Shown here one piece after another: positions 1 to 8,043 of a DNA stretch of 64,000 nucleotides. Numbering within the stretch: position 1 is the stretch's first letter; each line of letters opens with the position of its first letter. Under the pieces are notes generated by a model. It saw only the letters and a list, made by a program, of their open reading frames with translations. It had not been told where the DNA came from and made no database searches. The stretch covers positions 496,001 to 560,000 of the forward strand of contig CANMWN010000002.1 in NCBI GenBank assembly GCA_947501625.1, given 5' to 3'. This DNA is from an uncultured Flavobacteriaceae bacterium (lineage in GTDB: Bacteria; Bacteroidota; Bacteroidia; Flavobacteriales; Flavobacteriaceae). A program made the translations under genes and the position numbers.

Positions 1-264
1 ATAGATTCAACATCTAGAAATTTTAGTGGTAATTCAAATGAATTATGGTATGAAGGCGGTGAAAAAGCATTTTTACATAATTATATATACCAAAGTTCTA
101 AGTTCAAAGAAAACTGTCATTGGTTCACCTCGTTAGTTTCTAAAAAAGATAATTTAAAGAGTTTAAAAAAGTCTTTAGAAAAACTTAATGTTACCGACAT
201 CAAAATAATTCCAATGCAACAAGGAAATAAAATAACTAGAATATTAGCATGGACATTTAAGTAA
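1..264 (+). CDS. rlmF: 23S rRNA (adenine-N6)-methyltransferase RlmF, C-terminal fragment
   Basis: The window opens inside this gene; 87 codons in frame 1 precede the TAA at 262-264. The translated end contains RNFSGNSNELWYEGGE, then HWFTSLVSKKDNL, and finishes with ILAWTFK. These are the conserved C-terminal blocks of the RlmF/YbiN family, which methylates N6 of A1618 in 23S rRNA using S-adenosylmethionine. The SAM-binding and NPPF catalytic parts lie outside the window, so activity cannot be judged. Assignment rests on recalled family motifs; confidence is good for the family, and the gene looks intact at this end. Confidence 0.85.
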   Translation: MDSTSRNFSGNSNELWYEGGEKAFLHNYIYQSSKFKENCHWFTSLVSKKDNLKSLKKSLEKLNVTDIKIIPMQQGNKITRILAWTFK

Positions 265-280
265 TATTTTTTGATTTCAT

Positions 281-304
281 ACTAGGACTAGTCCCTTTTT
301 CAAC
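281..304. promoter_or_regulatory. Palindromic operator ACTAG-GA-CTAGT upstream of the DUF1573 gene
   Basis: ACTAGGACTAGT is a perfect inverted repeat (5-bp arms, 2-bp spacer), followed by CCTTTTTCAACTTTG. The same block recurs at 2352-2375. In both places GAAGTTTGCA follows 56-57 bp after the start of the palindrome, so the element sits about 60 bp upstream of the probable transcription start. This is a usual position for an activator. The LuxR-type regulator at 889-1926 is the obvious candidate partner, but that link is inference. Confidence 0.6.
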
Positions 305-369
305 TTTGATTTTTCTGCTTTTTAATTTTAATAAATGAAGTTTGCATTAAACTTTAAAAAATTAAAATT

Positions 370-795
370 ATGAACAAAGTATTTTTAGTGTTGATGTTAT
401 TTATTACTGCGAATACATTTTCACAAGAAAAAAAGACTGCAAATGCTGGAGTATTTCAATTTGAGAGTGAGACTATTGATTATGGGAAAATTAAGAAAAA
501 CTCAGATGGTAATCGCTCTTTTATTTTTAAAAATGTTGGAACAAAACCAATCACAATAAATAAAGTGAAAGGTAGCTGTGGTTGTACTGTAGCAACAAAA
601 CCAAACAAACCAGTGATGCCAGGAGAAACTGCAGAAATTGGTGTTACTTACGCTACAAATAGAGTTGGAGGTTTTTCTAAAACAATTACTATAACATCTG
701 ATGCTAGTGAAGCAAGAAAAGTGTTGAGAGTAAAAGGAATTGTTTTAAAAGAAGAAAGCAATGTTACAAAGTCAGTAGTATCTGTAACTGAGTAA
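370..795 (+). CDS. Secreted DUF1573 domain protein
   Basis: A 141-residue protein with a signal peptide (residues 1-18, ending TFSQ) and one DUF1573 domain (about 30-115). The domain is an immunoglobulin-like beta sandwich recognised by DYGKIKKNSDGNRSFIFKN, the core GSCGCT, and the GETAEIGVTY block. DUF1573 proteins are very common exported proteins of Bacteroidota whose precise role is unsettled. The gene stands alone, with a strong terminator after it and the palindromic operator before it. The ATG at 370 is the only start that keeps the signal peptide. Confidence 0.9.
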   Translation: MNKVFLVLMLFITANTFSQEKKTANAGVFQFESETIDYGKIKKNSDGNRSFIFKNVGTKPITINKVKGSCGCTVATKPNKPVMPGETAEIGVTYATNRVGGFSKTITITSDASEARKVLRVKGIVLKEESNVTKSVVSVTE

Positions 796-803
796 ATTTT
801 TCT

Positions 804-838
804 AAACAGTTGATATTAGTTATTAGTATCAACTGTTT
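804..838 (+). terminator. Rho-independent terminator after the DUF1573 gene
   Basis: A 12-bp perfect stem (AAACAGTTGATA at 804-815 with TATCAACTGTTT at 827-838), an 11-nt loop and a T run. It begins 9 bp after the stop codon at 795. Confidence 0.85.
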
Positions 839-888
839 TTATTCTAGTCCAAATAAATTTTATATATATTTGACTAGCAACAATAACT

Positions 889-1926
889 ATGAGCAAACTT
901 TATCTTTCTTTACTACTTTTTATACTTTGTTTACAATCACATTCTCAATTTAATTTCTCTGGTGTTGTTAATGAAGATTTTATTGATTCTACAGTTTATT
1001 TAACAACCATAGATGACTATAATAAAAGTTCACTTTTCTTAACCGAAAAAATAATTCAGGAAAGTGCTATAGATAGTTTGGGGCAGTTTTCCTTTAAAGG
1101 AGATTTCTTATCAGAGAAAAATAAATTCTACAAAATATATATTGATAAATGCAACGAAAATGTAACCAATTACAATCATCTTTTAAACCATTGTGATGAT
1201 AGTAATTATGTGATTTTTATTGCCAACAATAATGATGAGATTTATTTTCCACTCAACGATTTTGAACAAATGTTCTGTTCAGTAAAATATACTCGAAATC
1301 AAAACGTAGCAATTCATAAAATAGATTCGGTACAAGAAACACTCTTAGTGAATCTTCAAGATTCTAAAAGTGATAAGCAACGAACTATTATCTACAAGAA
1401 CTATTTTAAAAAACTTCAGAAATATAGCAAAACACTAAATGAACCATTGGCTGAATTATATGCGTATCAACTCTATTCCGACGAAAAATCGTTCAGTAGA
1501 ATCAGTTATTTAGATGATTTAAAAACTTCTAAATACTATAAAGATTTAGAGGCTAGACTTGAAGAACGTTATCCTAACTCTCATTATATAGCGCAATACA
1601 AAGAAGATTTATATAGAGATAATGTTCATGATCATATTGGCAATTTCAATATTATCATAGCAGTATTAGGTTCTCTATTAGGAATATCTCTCCTTGTTAA
1701 TTTCTTTTTGATTTATAAGAAAAGAAAGAAAAAGCAGATTGTAGATTATAAAACTGTTTTATCTCCTCAGGAGCAGAAAGTTTTTGAATTGATGAACGAA
1801 AAAATTACTAATAAAGAAATTGCTGAAAAATTATTTATAAGTGTAAGCACCGTCAAAACTCACATCAATAATATTTATTCAAAATTAGGAATTTCTTCTA
1901 GAAAAGATATCCATCAGTTTTTTTGA
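889..1926 (+). CDS. Membrane-tethered LuxR/NarL-type transcriptional regulator
   Basis: A 345-residue protein with a signal peptide (1-20), a roughly 230-residue extracytoplasmic region without recognised repeats, one transmembrane helix (about 253-276, followed by KKRKKK) and a C-terminal LuxR-type helix-turn-helix (about 290-345). The HTH contains LSPQEQKVFELM, TNKEIAEKLFISVSTVKTHI and IYSKLGISSR. The topology suggests an external signal is passed directly to a membrane-bound DNA-binding domain. A TATATTTG -7 element lies at 865-872, flanked by CTAGTCC (844-850) and GACTAG (872-877). These are half-sites of the palindrome found upstream of both neighbouring + strand genes. The ligand is unknown. 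Its 3' end overlaps the convergent haemoglobin gene by 13 bp. Confidence 0.85.
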   Translation: MSKLYLSLLLFILCLQSHSQFNFSGVVNEDFIDSTVYLTTIDDYNKSSLFLTEKIIQESAIDSLGQFSFKGDFLSEKNKFYKIYIDKCNENVTNYNHLLNHCDDSNYVIFIANNNDEIYFPLNDFEQMFCSVKYTRNQNVAIHKIDSVQETLLVNLQDSKSDKQRTIIYKNYFKKLQKYSKTLNEPLAELYAYQLYSDEKSFSRISYLDDLKTSKYYKDLEARLEERYPNSHYIAQYKEDLYRDNVHDHIGNFNIIIAVLGSLLGISLLVNFFLIYKKRKKKQIVDYKTVLSPQEQKVFELMNEKITNKEIAEKLFISVSTVKTHINNIYSKLGISSRKDIHQFF

Positions 1927-2291
1927 TATACCGTATTTAATTGTATTGCTGTTGCAATTGAACGCGCTCTATTTTTAGCATTTTCTGCATTTTCTCCTTT
2001 AAATAACTCATCAATTGTCGTATGAAACAACAACAACCATTCATCGAAGTGTTGTTTCTCCAATTTTTCTAGTTGATGTAATAATATATGTTTCTTCATA
2101 GGATTACCTTTATACACATGCTTATGAAACAATATTGTTTCCCAGAAGTCATACATTTTAGGTAAATGCGCTTCCCAATCTACTTGTGCAACATCATTAA
2201 AAAAGTATCCAATTGTATCATTTGACTGCACTTTTTTATAAAATGTATCAATCAATAATTGTATATCTTCTCTATTTGAAATATCATTCAT
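1914..2291 (-). CDS. Group III truncated haemoglobin
   Basis: A 125-residue protein matching the group III (trHbP) class. MYDFWETILF is the B/C-helix region. PMKKHILLHQ carries the expected proximal haem ligand, His68, by comparison with the Campylobacter Ctp KKH motif. The QHFDEWLLLF helix follows. Members bind haem and O2 or NO and are linked to peroxidase-like or NO-related chemistry in the cytoplasm; which applies here cannot be read from sequence. A -7-like TATCTTTG (minus strand, 2313-2320) precedes the gene. The shared palindrome at 2352 lies between it and the divergent gene at 2436. Confidence 0.9.
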   Translation of the reverse strand: MNDISNREDIQLLIDTFYKKVQSNDTIGYFFNDVAQVDWEAHLPKMYDFWETILFHKHVYKGNPMKKHILLHQLEKLEKQHFDEWLLLFHTTIDELFKGENAENAKNRARSIATAIQLNTVYQKN

Positions 2292-2351
2292 CTCAATTTA
2301 TCTCTTATTGTTCAAAGATACGGTTTATTTAATCAAAACTTTTAAAAACAA

Positions 2352-2375
2352 ACTAGGACTAGTACCTTTTTCAAC
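2352..2375. promoter_or_regulatory. Second copy of the ACTAG-GA-CTAGT operator
   Basis: ACTAGGACTAGT followed by ACCTTTTTCAACCTTTG, nearly identical to 281-304. GAAGTTTGCA at 2409-2418 keeps the same relative position as in the first copy. The site lies between the divergent haemoglobin (minus) and secreted-protein (plus) genes and could serve both. Confidence 0.6.
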
Positions 2376-2435
2376 CTTTGTTTTAGTACAACTAATTAGG
2401 ATTTCAAAGAAGTTTGCAAAAACCAAACACAAATT

Positions 2436-3563
2436 ATGAAAAATTATAGTACTATCTTATTCTGTCTTTTTCTATCATTTGCTTATAGTCAACAAGATAT
2501 TCTTAAAAATTCTTGGACCAAATTTTCTAGAGATTCAACAATAAATACTCAACTTGAACAGTCATTAAATTCCTTTCTTACAGAAGCAAATAAAGGAAAT
2601 TACGCTACAAAATATGTAGATCAAGAACATTTGAAAAATAATGAATACTTCTATCAAGAATTTGAACAAATTACCAATAGTCGATATTTTAAAGATTCAT
2701 TGTTTTTCAAACCTCAATTATTAAAATCGGTTAAAGATGATACCAATAATTTTTACTTAACAATTCAATATATTGGCTATGCAGAAGAAAAACCAATTAC
2801 TAAAGCTATTCTAAATTTTAAAGCCAAGCCAAAAGATAATTATTATCAATTTTTCTGTCTTTTTGATGAAAATACAGCGAATTGGAAGAGTACAGTAAAT
2901 GATGATATTACTTTTTACTATTTTAATGATTATAACAAAGAAAAAGCAGATGAATTTGTGAGGTTTCATCGTAAACTTGAAAAACTAACCAAACAAAAGA
3001 GTCCAATAAAGAACTATTACAAATGCAAAAATACACAAGAAGCATTAGGTCTTTTTGGAATTGAGTTTGCATTTAGAAATGCAAATTCAGGTTCTGGTTT
3101 TGGAATGTCGGACGATAATGGGAACTTTGTCACAGGCATTAATTCTGAAGACTATTTACACGATTATGTACACTCTTTTTTTGGTAGAATTTATAACTCT
3201 AAAGAGACATGGAGAGAATTTGAAGAGGGAATTGCTATATACTATGGAAAAAATTGGGGTGTTCCATTAAGTGAACTGAAGGAAGTACTAAGAAGTGAAC
3301 TTAAACAAAATTCAAATTTTGATTTCTTGGCTGAATTGAAGAAAGGAAGGAAATCAAAACGCTTTGATGGATTACATTTATATGATAGGATTATAAATGC
3401 CATAATTGCCGAAAAAGTTATAGAAAAACTTGGTTTTGATGCAGCAATTGATCTTTTATATAGTGGTGATAATGGAGAGAACTTCCTTCAAATACTTGAT
3501 AAGAAAATTAGAATCAATGAAAAAAATTTCAACAAAAAAATAAAAAAATTGCTACTTGATTGA
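2436..3563 (+). CDS. Secreted protein with a degenerate gluzincin-like core
   Basis: A 375-residue exported protein (signal peptide 1-18, ending AYSQ). I do not recognise a named family. Residues 242-246 read HDYVH, followed 17 residues later by EFEEGIAIYYG (Glu263/Glu264). This spacing resembles the HExxH...E(G) active site of peptidase-MA-like gluzincins, except that the catalytic Glu of HExxH is replaced by Asp243. It could be a metal-binding but altered or inactive peptidase; this is inference. Expression probably depends on the palindromic site at 2352. The last 12 bases overlap the convergent response-regulator gene. Confidence 0.7.
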   Translation: MKNYSTILFCLFLSFAYSQQDILKNSWTKFSRDSTINTQLEQSLNSFLTEANKGNYATKYVDQEHLKNNEYFYQEFEQITNSRYFKDSLFFKPQLLKSVKDDTNNFYLTIQYIGYAEEKPITKAILNFKAKPKDNYYQFFCLFDENTANWKSTVNDDITFYYFNDYNKEKADEFVRFHRKLEKLTKQKSPIKNYYKCKNTQEALGLFGIEFAFRNANSGSGFGMSDDNGNFVTGINSEDYLHDYVHSFFGRIYNSKETWREFEEGIAIYYGKNWGVPLSELKEVLRSELKQNSNFDFLAELKKGRKSKRFDGLHLYDRIINAIIAEKVIEKLGFDAAIDLLYSGDNGENFLQILDKKIRINEKNFNKKIKKLLLD

Positions 3564-4304
3564 CGAAATTAATTCAATGACCTCAGCCTTTTTTCGCATT
3601 GAAACTGGTACATTTGAGCCATTTTTTAATATAATATATCCACCATCTGATTTAATAAACTCTTTGATAAAAGCACTATTAATTAAATGACTTTGATGTG
3701 TTCGAATAAACCCACATTCTTTAAGCATATCAGCATAATATTTGAGTGTTTTGGTCACAAATATTTTCTGTCCATTATCTAAATAAAACGTTGTGTTATT
3801 GTTGTCTGATTCGCAACGAATAATATCAGTAATGGTGACTACACTTATTTTTTCTAAAGTAGAAAGAGAAATTTTTTGAGGTTTATTTGCTGGTCGTTCT
3901 AGAGTTTCTTTTAAGATATTCAGTCGCTCCTCATTTGGAGTTAACTGTTGCTTGGCTTTTTCAATTGATTGTGCTAAATCATCAATAGAATAAGGCTTTA
4001 ATACATAGTCTATCGCTGCAAATTTAAATGCCTTAATAGCATATTCATCACTAGCCGTAACGAAAATGATTTTGGAAGATAGGTTAGGAATTATTTCTAA
4101 TAAATCAAAGCCAGTTCCATCACCTAACATAATATCTAAAAACAAAATATCTGGAGTTTTATTTCGCAACAATTTTGCAGCATCAACAACGCTTGATGCT
4201 TCTCCAATTAATTCAATATTGGGAAAATTTGTTCTCAAATCAGAACTTAATAATTCTAAAGCAGAGGGCATATCCTCAACTATTATTGCGGTTAGTTTTG
4301 ACAT
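3552..4304 (-). CDS. LytTR-type response regulator
   Basis: A 250-residue protein with a receiver domain (1-120; phosphoacceptor Asp57 in DILFLDIML, switch region FVTASDEYAIKAF, Lys in YVLKPY) and a C-terminal LytTR DNA-binding domain (about 140-248, with VVTITDIIRCESDNNNTTF and FIRTHQSHLINSAFI). LytTR proteins bind pairs of direct repeats about 21-22 bp apart. The start codon immediately follows the stop of the kinase gene, so the two are co-translated as a two-component pair. A candidate binding site of the right geometry lies at 7951-7986. Confidence 0.93.
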   Translation of the reverse strand: MSKLTAIIVEDMPSALELLSSDLRTNFPNIELIGEASSVVDAAKLLRNKTPDILFLDIMLGDGTGFDLLEIIPNLSSKIIFVTASDEYAIKAFKFAAIDYVLKPYSIDDLAQSIEKAKQQLTPNEERLNILKETLERPANKPQKISLSTLEKISVVTITDIIRCESDNNNTTFYLDNGQKIFVTKTLKYYADMLKECGFIRTHQSHLINSAFIKEFIKSDGGYIILKNGSNVPVSMRKKAEVIELISSIK

Positions 4305-6668
4305 CTAATAATCGGTTAATAAAGGTATTTTAAATACTACTTTGGTTCCTTCAATGTTTTGACTTTTATCTTTCACTTCTTTTATTTCAAATGATTCTTT
4401 GCCTGAAATGGACTCTATTCGCTCACGGGTAACTTCCAAAGCCATTGATTGATGACTTGTTTTTTGTTTGCTCTTCTTAGAAACCTCAATTCCTATACCA
4501 TTATCTTGAATAGTACAGTATAAAAACTCATCTTTCACAGAAAAATAAATATCTAGTTTTCCATTTTTAACACTTGATATCCCATGTTTTATAGCATTTT
4601 CAACAAAAGGTTGAATTAACATAGGAGGAATTAAAATTTCTTCAGCATCAAAATCTTTAGGCAGATTGACAGTATATTCAAATGGATTTTGTGACATCAA
4701 TTTCTCAATATCAATATAGTTTTTTAAGATACTCACCTCCTCTTTCAATGTAATATTTTCTTTTCTTGAATTACTCAACGTAAGCCTTAATAATGCTGCA
4801 AATTTATTGACCGTATCATTCATTAAATCAATATTCGTAGCGCCCATACTTTTAATTCCGTTGAGTACATTGAAAATAAAATGTGGATTCATTTGCAATT
4901 GCAATGCTTTTTGCTCCAACGATAGCAAGTAATTTTCCGTTTTTAATTGTTGTTCTTTTCGTTTATTTTTTTCTCTGACTGTATATAAATACCTACGAAA
5001 TAAAGAAACTAATAATAATACTAGAGCACTAATAATCAATGCCCTAAACCACAATTTATCAACCAATGGAGTTGCAATGTTAAATTTATAATTTAAAATA
5101 TCGCTCTTGAAAGTTTTATGTACTCTTGATTGCACATGAAATTCGTATAAACCTGGATTGAGGCTTGAGTAGTTTACATTTTGTTCCTTAGACCAAGGAC
5201 TCCAATCATCGGTATTTAATTTCCAACGGTATTCTATTTCATCAGGATAGGACAAATCAACAGTTTTAAATTTAAAACCAATGTTATTCTCTGTCGGCTT
5301 TAACTCAAGGGAATTTTGAACATTAGCAATTGTATCAATAGTATTATAATCAACTTCAATCCTTTCAAAAAAAACTTCTGGCTTATGCTTTCGGTTTTCA
5401 ATATTGCTAAAATTATATTTCATTAAACCATTGACGGTACCAAACCATAAATTACCATTTCTATCTTCAGTAATAGCGTTCTTTGTGGTTTCTATTCCCA
5501 AAAAACCATCATTCTTGCCAAAATGCTCTACATCTTTTATTTGAGTATCTGCATCTAATAAAACTTTATTAAGTCCTTTATGGGTTCCAATCCACAAATT
5601 ATCTCTAGAGTCAAATAGCAATTGGTTTACATTTTCTGAATTTAACCTATCAATTCCTTCTAATTTATTGAACTTCAAGTTTTCATTTACTTCAGACCAC
5701 CAAACTCCTTTTCCTTGAGTTCCTAAGAATATTTTAGTGTTATGAAAAACTAATGTTCCAACCGTAACATCAGTATTTAGAATTTTACCTAAATGTCTTA
5801 CTTTATTCTTATTGATAAATCCTAAAAAACCTTTCTTTGAAGCATACCAAAGTCGCCCAATTCTATCAACTTGAATGTCAGTAATATTCAAATCATAAAC
5901 ACCATCAGATTCATCAAATTGAATAAAATTAAAAGTGTTTTCTGTTTTTAAATCATACGAAAAACTAAAAATTCCATTTGTAGATGTTGCAACCCAAAAT
6001 TTGCTATCATGAATTAAAATTCTATTTATTTTACCTTTAACTTCAATTGTATCAATAACTTTTAAAGAATCTAAAACAAAAACTGAATTATCACTTCCTG
6101 CAAAAATTTGATTTGAATTACTTTTTACACTATTTATATATTTGTTTTTTAACAATGGAGAAAAGCCATTTGAATCCAATTGTGTTAAGTTATTTGGGCT
6201 TCCAATTAATAATTTATCCTTAAAAATATTTAACGAGGTAATTTCGTGACCATTTAAATGTTTAAAATTATTCTCAACAACTTTGTACAATCCTCTCGAA
6301 GTTGCAATCCAAATAACTGACTGTTTATCTTTTATAATTTTATTGATCGTATGCTTTTTTATTTGTTGTTTCGCAATTTTTGGCAACTCTTTATATTCTA
6401 TAGTTGACTCTAAAAAAACATCAGGAAATAATTTTTCAGGTAAAATCTCAAATTTCTCTCCATTAAATCGTGTAATCTCTCCTCCTTGTGTATGAATCCA
6501 TAAATAACCAAATTGATCAAGTGAAATATCTATTACTTCTTGTTGTGGCAGACCATCTGCAACTGTAAAATGTTGCAAATGAAAATTCTGCGACTGTAAA
6601 ATAGTTGCAGAAAATACTGCTAAAAGCAGTGTTAAATTATATATATATAGTTTAAAAAACTTTGTCAT
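4305..6668 (-). CDS. LytS-family sensor histidine kinase with a propeller sensor and Y_Y_Y domain
   Basis: A 787-residue protein. Residues 1-26 are a signal peptide. A periplasmic part follows with repeated two-component-regulator propeller motifs (for example LDQFGYLWIHTQGG, DRIGRLWYASKKG, DSRDNLWIGTHKG, DRNGNLWFGTVNG). A Y_Y_Y domain ends near 530 (YRWKLNTDDWSPW). One transmembrane helix lies at about 540-560, then a coiled coil and the His_kinase/HATPase core, with phospho-acceptor His596 in NPHFIFNVLNG and N-box PFVENAIKHG. It is much shorter than polysaccharide-utilisation hybrid sensors and has no fused receiver or AraC domain; output is through the adjacent LytTR protein. Confidence 0.93.
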   Translation of the reverse strand: MTKFFKLYIYNLTLLLAVFSATILQSQNFHLQHFTVADGLPQQEVIDISLDQFGYLWIHTQGGEITRFNGEKFEILPEKLFPDVFLESTIEYKELPKIAKQQIKKHTINKIIKDKQSVIWIATSRGLYKVVENNFKHLNGHEITSLNIFKDKLLIGSPNNLTQLDSNGFSPLLKNKYINSVKSNSNQIFAGSDNSVFVLDSLKVIDTIEVKGKINRILIHDSKFWVATSTNGIFSFSYDLKTENTFNFIQFDESDGVYDLNITDIQVDRIGRLWYASKKGFLGFINKNKVRHLGKILNTDVTVGTLVFHNTKIFLGTQGKGVWWSEVNENLKFNKLEGIDRLNSENVNQLLFDSRDNLWIGTHKGLNKVLLDADTQIKDVEHFGKNDGFLGIETTKNAITEDRNGNLWFGTVNGLMKYNFSNIENRKHKPEVFFERIEVDYNTIDTIANVQNSLELKPTENNIGFKFKTVDLSYPDEIEYRWKLNTDDWSPWSKEQNVNYSSLNPGLYEFHVQSRVHKTFKSDILNYKFNIATPLVDKLWFRALIISALVLLLVSLFRRYLYTVREKNKRKEQQLKTENYLLSLEQKALQLQMNPHFIFNVLNGIKSMGATNIDLMNDTVNKFAALLRLTLSNSRKENITLKEEVSILKNYIDIEKLMSQNPFEYTVNLPKDFDAEEILIPPMLIQPFVENAIKHGISSVKNGKLDIYFSVKDEFLYCTIQDNGIGIEVSKKSKQKTSHQSMALEVTRERIESISGKESFEIKEVKDKSQNIEGTKVVFKIPLLTDY

Positions 6669-6728
6669 TTTATTTCTCTTAACTAGACAAATATAACTCT
6701 TTATAAGTGATAATTATTTCAATAAAAA

Positions 6729-6785
6729 GACAGAAAAGAGTGACGATTTTATACTTCAAACAAAATTTTCGTGCTCTTTTCTGTC
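6729..6785 (-). terminator. Long-stem terminator of the lipoprotein gene
   Basis: A perfect 12-bp inverted repeat (GACAGAAAAGAG at 6729-6740 and CTCTTTTCTGTC at 6774-6785) separated by 33 nt. On the minus strand it is followed by TTTTTATT. It is placed 22 bp beyond the stop of the gene at 6808-7887. Confidence 0.7.
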
Positions 6786-6807
6786 AAAACCCAACTAAAA
6801 TTAGTCG

Positions 6808-7887
6808 TTATAATCTATTATACAACCTCAAGTTATCAATGCTTGGTTTCATATATTCTGATGGATAAGCAGGACTCATAACAGGCTCTAATACACAAAC
6901 AACAGTAACCATACCCTTGATAATCAACTTATCTTCTTTCACAGTTTGAAACCATCTGAATTTTTCTATAGGAATATTTAACTCGTTTAAGTCTTGTGAA
7001 ATCACATCGTGATCTTGCATAAATGCATACATCTCTTCTAAAGTTCTAAATTCTGGCATCTCATCATCACTTTCATATGCAATCTCCCACTTCACTGGAA
7101 TATTAAACTTGTAACTATAAATATCTCCTTGAAACTTCTCTGAATTATTATTCATTGCCGATAACCAATCGATATCAATCTCAGGGTATTTTTTTATAAA
7201 CTCTTTTGCTAAATCCACTCTTCCTGGACTATTAGCAGTTGGATAAAATCCATAGTATGGTTTTGCTAAATAATGCTCTGTAAACTTCCCTCCAAATACA
7301 CTAACATTTTCTGATGCAATTACTGATGGTTTAACATCGGTAGTGAAAACTTGCTTAAACTCGTTAATCAATGCTGTTTGACTACCCAATCCTGCTGAAT
7401 GTAATACTACTTTTGCATCTTTGTCCAGCACATTAGATAATTTTGGCAGTTGACCTGCAGCAACAGCTTCTTTTATTGAATTTGCTGATACTTTTGCCCC
7501 TTTGATAGTAGTCTCTAATAAATTTTTATTCATTTTATTATTTGCAACTATATGCACTTCACTAAAAGGCTTACTTTTCTTGTTTACATTTAACCATAAT
7601 ATAATCTCTTGAAGTGAAAAGGCGGTTTCTACTACCTCCGTATTTTGATCTTTAAAGTATGATCTGGCATCTGAGAAAAATGTTTTATCACCTGTATCGT
7701 AACCAGTGATAAATACTACTGAGCGTTGATTTTCTTTTGAATCAATTTCTTCAACAGCAATAGGTGATTCGATTTCCGCATCATTAATTGCTACTGATAA
7801 ATTTTCTTGTTCTTTTTCTGCTTTTCTTGTGCAACTTGCAAAAAATACAAGTATTGCTAAGATTGAAATTTTAACTAAATTTTTCAT
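6808..7887 (-). CDS. Lipoprotein of unknown function
   Basis: A 359-residue predicted lipoprotein: a hydrophobic leader followed by the lipobox FASC (Cys19). I do not recognise the family. The central part (about 50-240) has an alternating alpha/beta character with short hydrophobic strands such as SVVFITGYDTGDKTFF, EVHIVANNK and AKVVLHSAGLGSQTALI. LHSAGLGSQ resembles an alpha/beta-hydrolase nucleophile elbow with Ala-Gly in place of a standard GxSxG, so I do not call it an enzyme. It has its own -7 element (TACATTTG on the minus strand, 7917-7924) inside an inverted repeat and its own terminator. Confidence 0.75.
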   Translation of the reverse strand: MKNLVKISILAILVFFASCTRKAEKEQENLSVAINDAEIESPIAVEEIDSKENQRSVVFITGYDTGDKTFFSDARSYFKDQNTEVVETAFSLQEIILWLNVNKKSKPFSEVHIVANNKMNKNLLETTIKGAKVSANSIKEAVAAGQLPKLSNVLDKDAKVVLHSAGLGSQTALINEFKQVFTTDVKPSVIASENVSVFGGKFTEHYLAKPYYGFYPTANSPGRVDLAKEFIKKYPEIDIDWLSAMNNNSEKFQGDIYSYKFNIPVKWEIAYESDDEMPEFRTLEEMYAFMQDHDVISQDLNELNIPIEKFRWFQTVKEDKLIIKGMVTVVCVLEPVMSPAYPSEYMKPSIDNLRLYNRL

Positions 7888-7910
7888 GATATATAATTTT
7901 TAAGGTTTCT

Positions 7911-7935
7911 ATAGGTCAAATGTATAATGACCTAT
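7911..7935. promoter_or_regulatory. Inverted repeat ATAGGTCA-N9-TGACCTAT over the lipoprotein promoter
   Basis: Perfect 8-bp arms (7911-7918 and 7928-7935) with a 9-nt spacer. The minus-strand TAnnTTTG element (7917-7924) lies inside it, so a dimeric repressor bound here would cover the promoter of the gene at 6808-7887. The protein that binds is unknown. Confidence 0.5.
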
Positions 7936-7950
7936 CCCTTAAATTTTATG

Positions 7951-8005
7951 CAAATTAGAATTCGCTAAGAACAAATTAGAATTCGCGAAAAAAATTGTAA
8001 ATTTG
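7951..8005 (+). promoter_or_regulatory. Two 21-bp-spaced direct repeats and -7 element upstream of the sugar dehydrogenase gene
   Basis: CAAATTAGAATTCGC occurs exactly twice, at 7951-7965 and 7972-7986, a period of 21 bp (two helical turns). A perfect TAAATTTG -7 element follows at 7998-8005, with no TTG in the -33 position. This is the layout expected of an activator-dependent promoter. A 21-bp repeat spacing is typical of LytTR regulators, and a LytTR two-component pair is encoded 1.3 kb away. Assignment to that regulator is inference. Confidence 0.55.
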
Positions 8006-8043
8006 AAAAGCCCCTAATTAATCTTACTTTAATTTGGTGTGCC

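Noticed and set aside
3055-3270. Short + strand frame inside the 2436 gene, with similar shadows at 4066, 6283 and 9207
   Set aside because: They overlap well-supported genes in another frame, show no recognisable protein features and have no separate start signals.
6729-6785. 12-bp inverted repeat as a regulator site
   Set aside because: It is placed just after a stop codon and followed by a T run on the transcribed strand, so terminator is the simpler reading.
7440-7500. LHSAGLGSQ in the lipoprotein as an alpha/beta-hydrolase nucleophile elbow
   Set aside because: It does not give GxSxG and no Asp/His partners could be placed with confidence.
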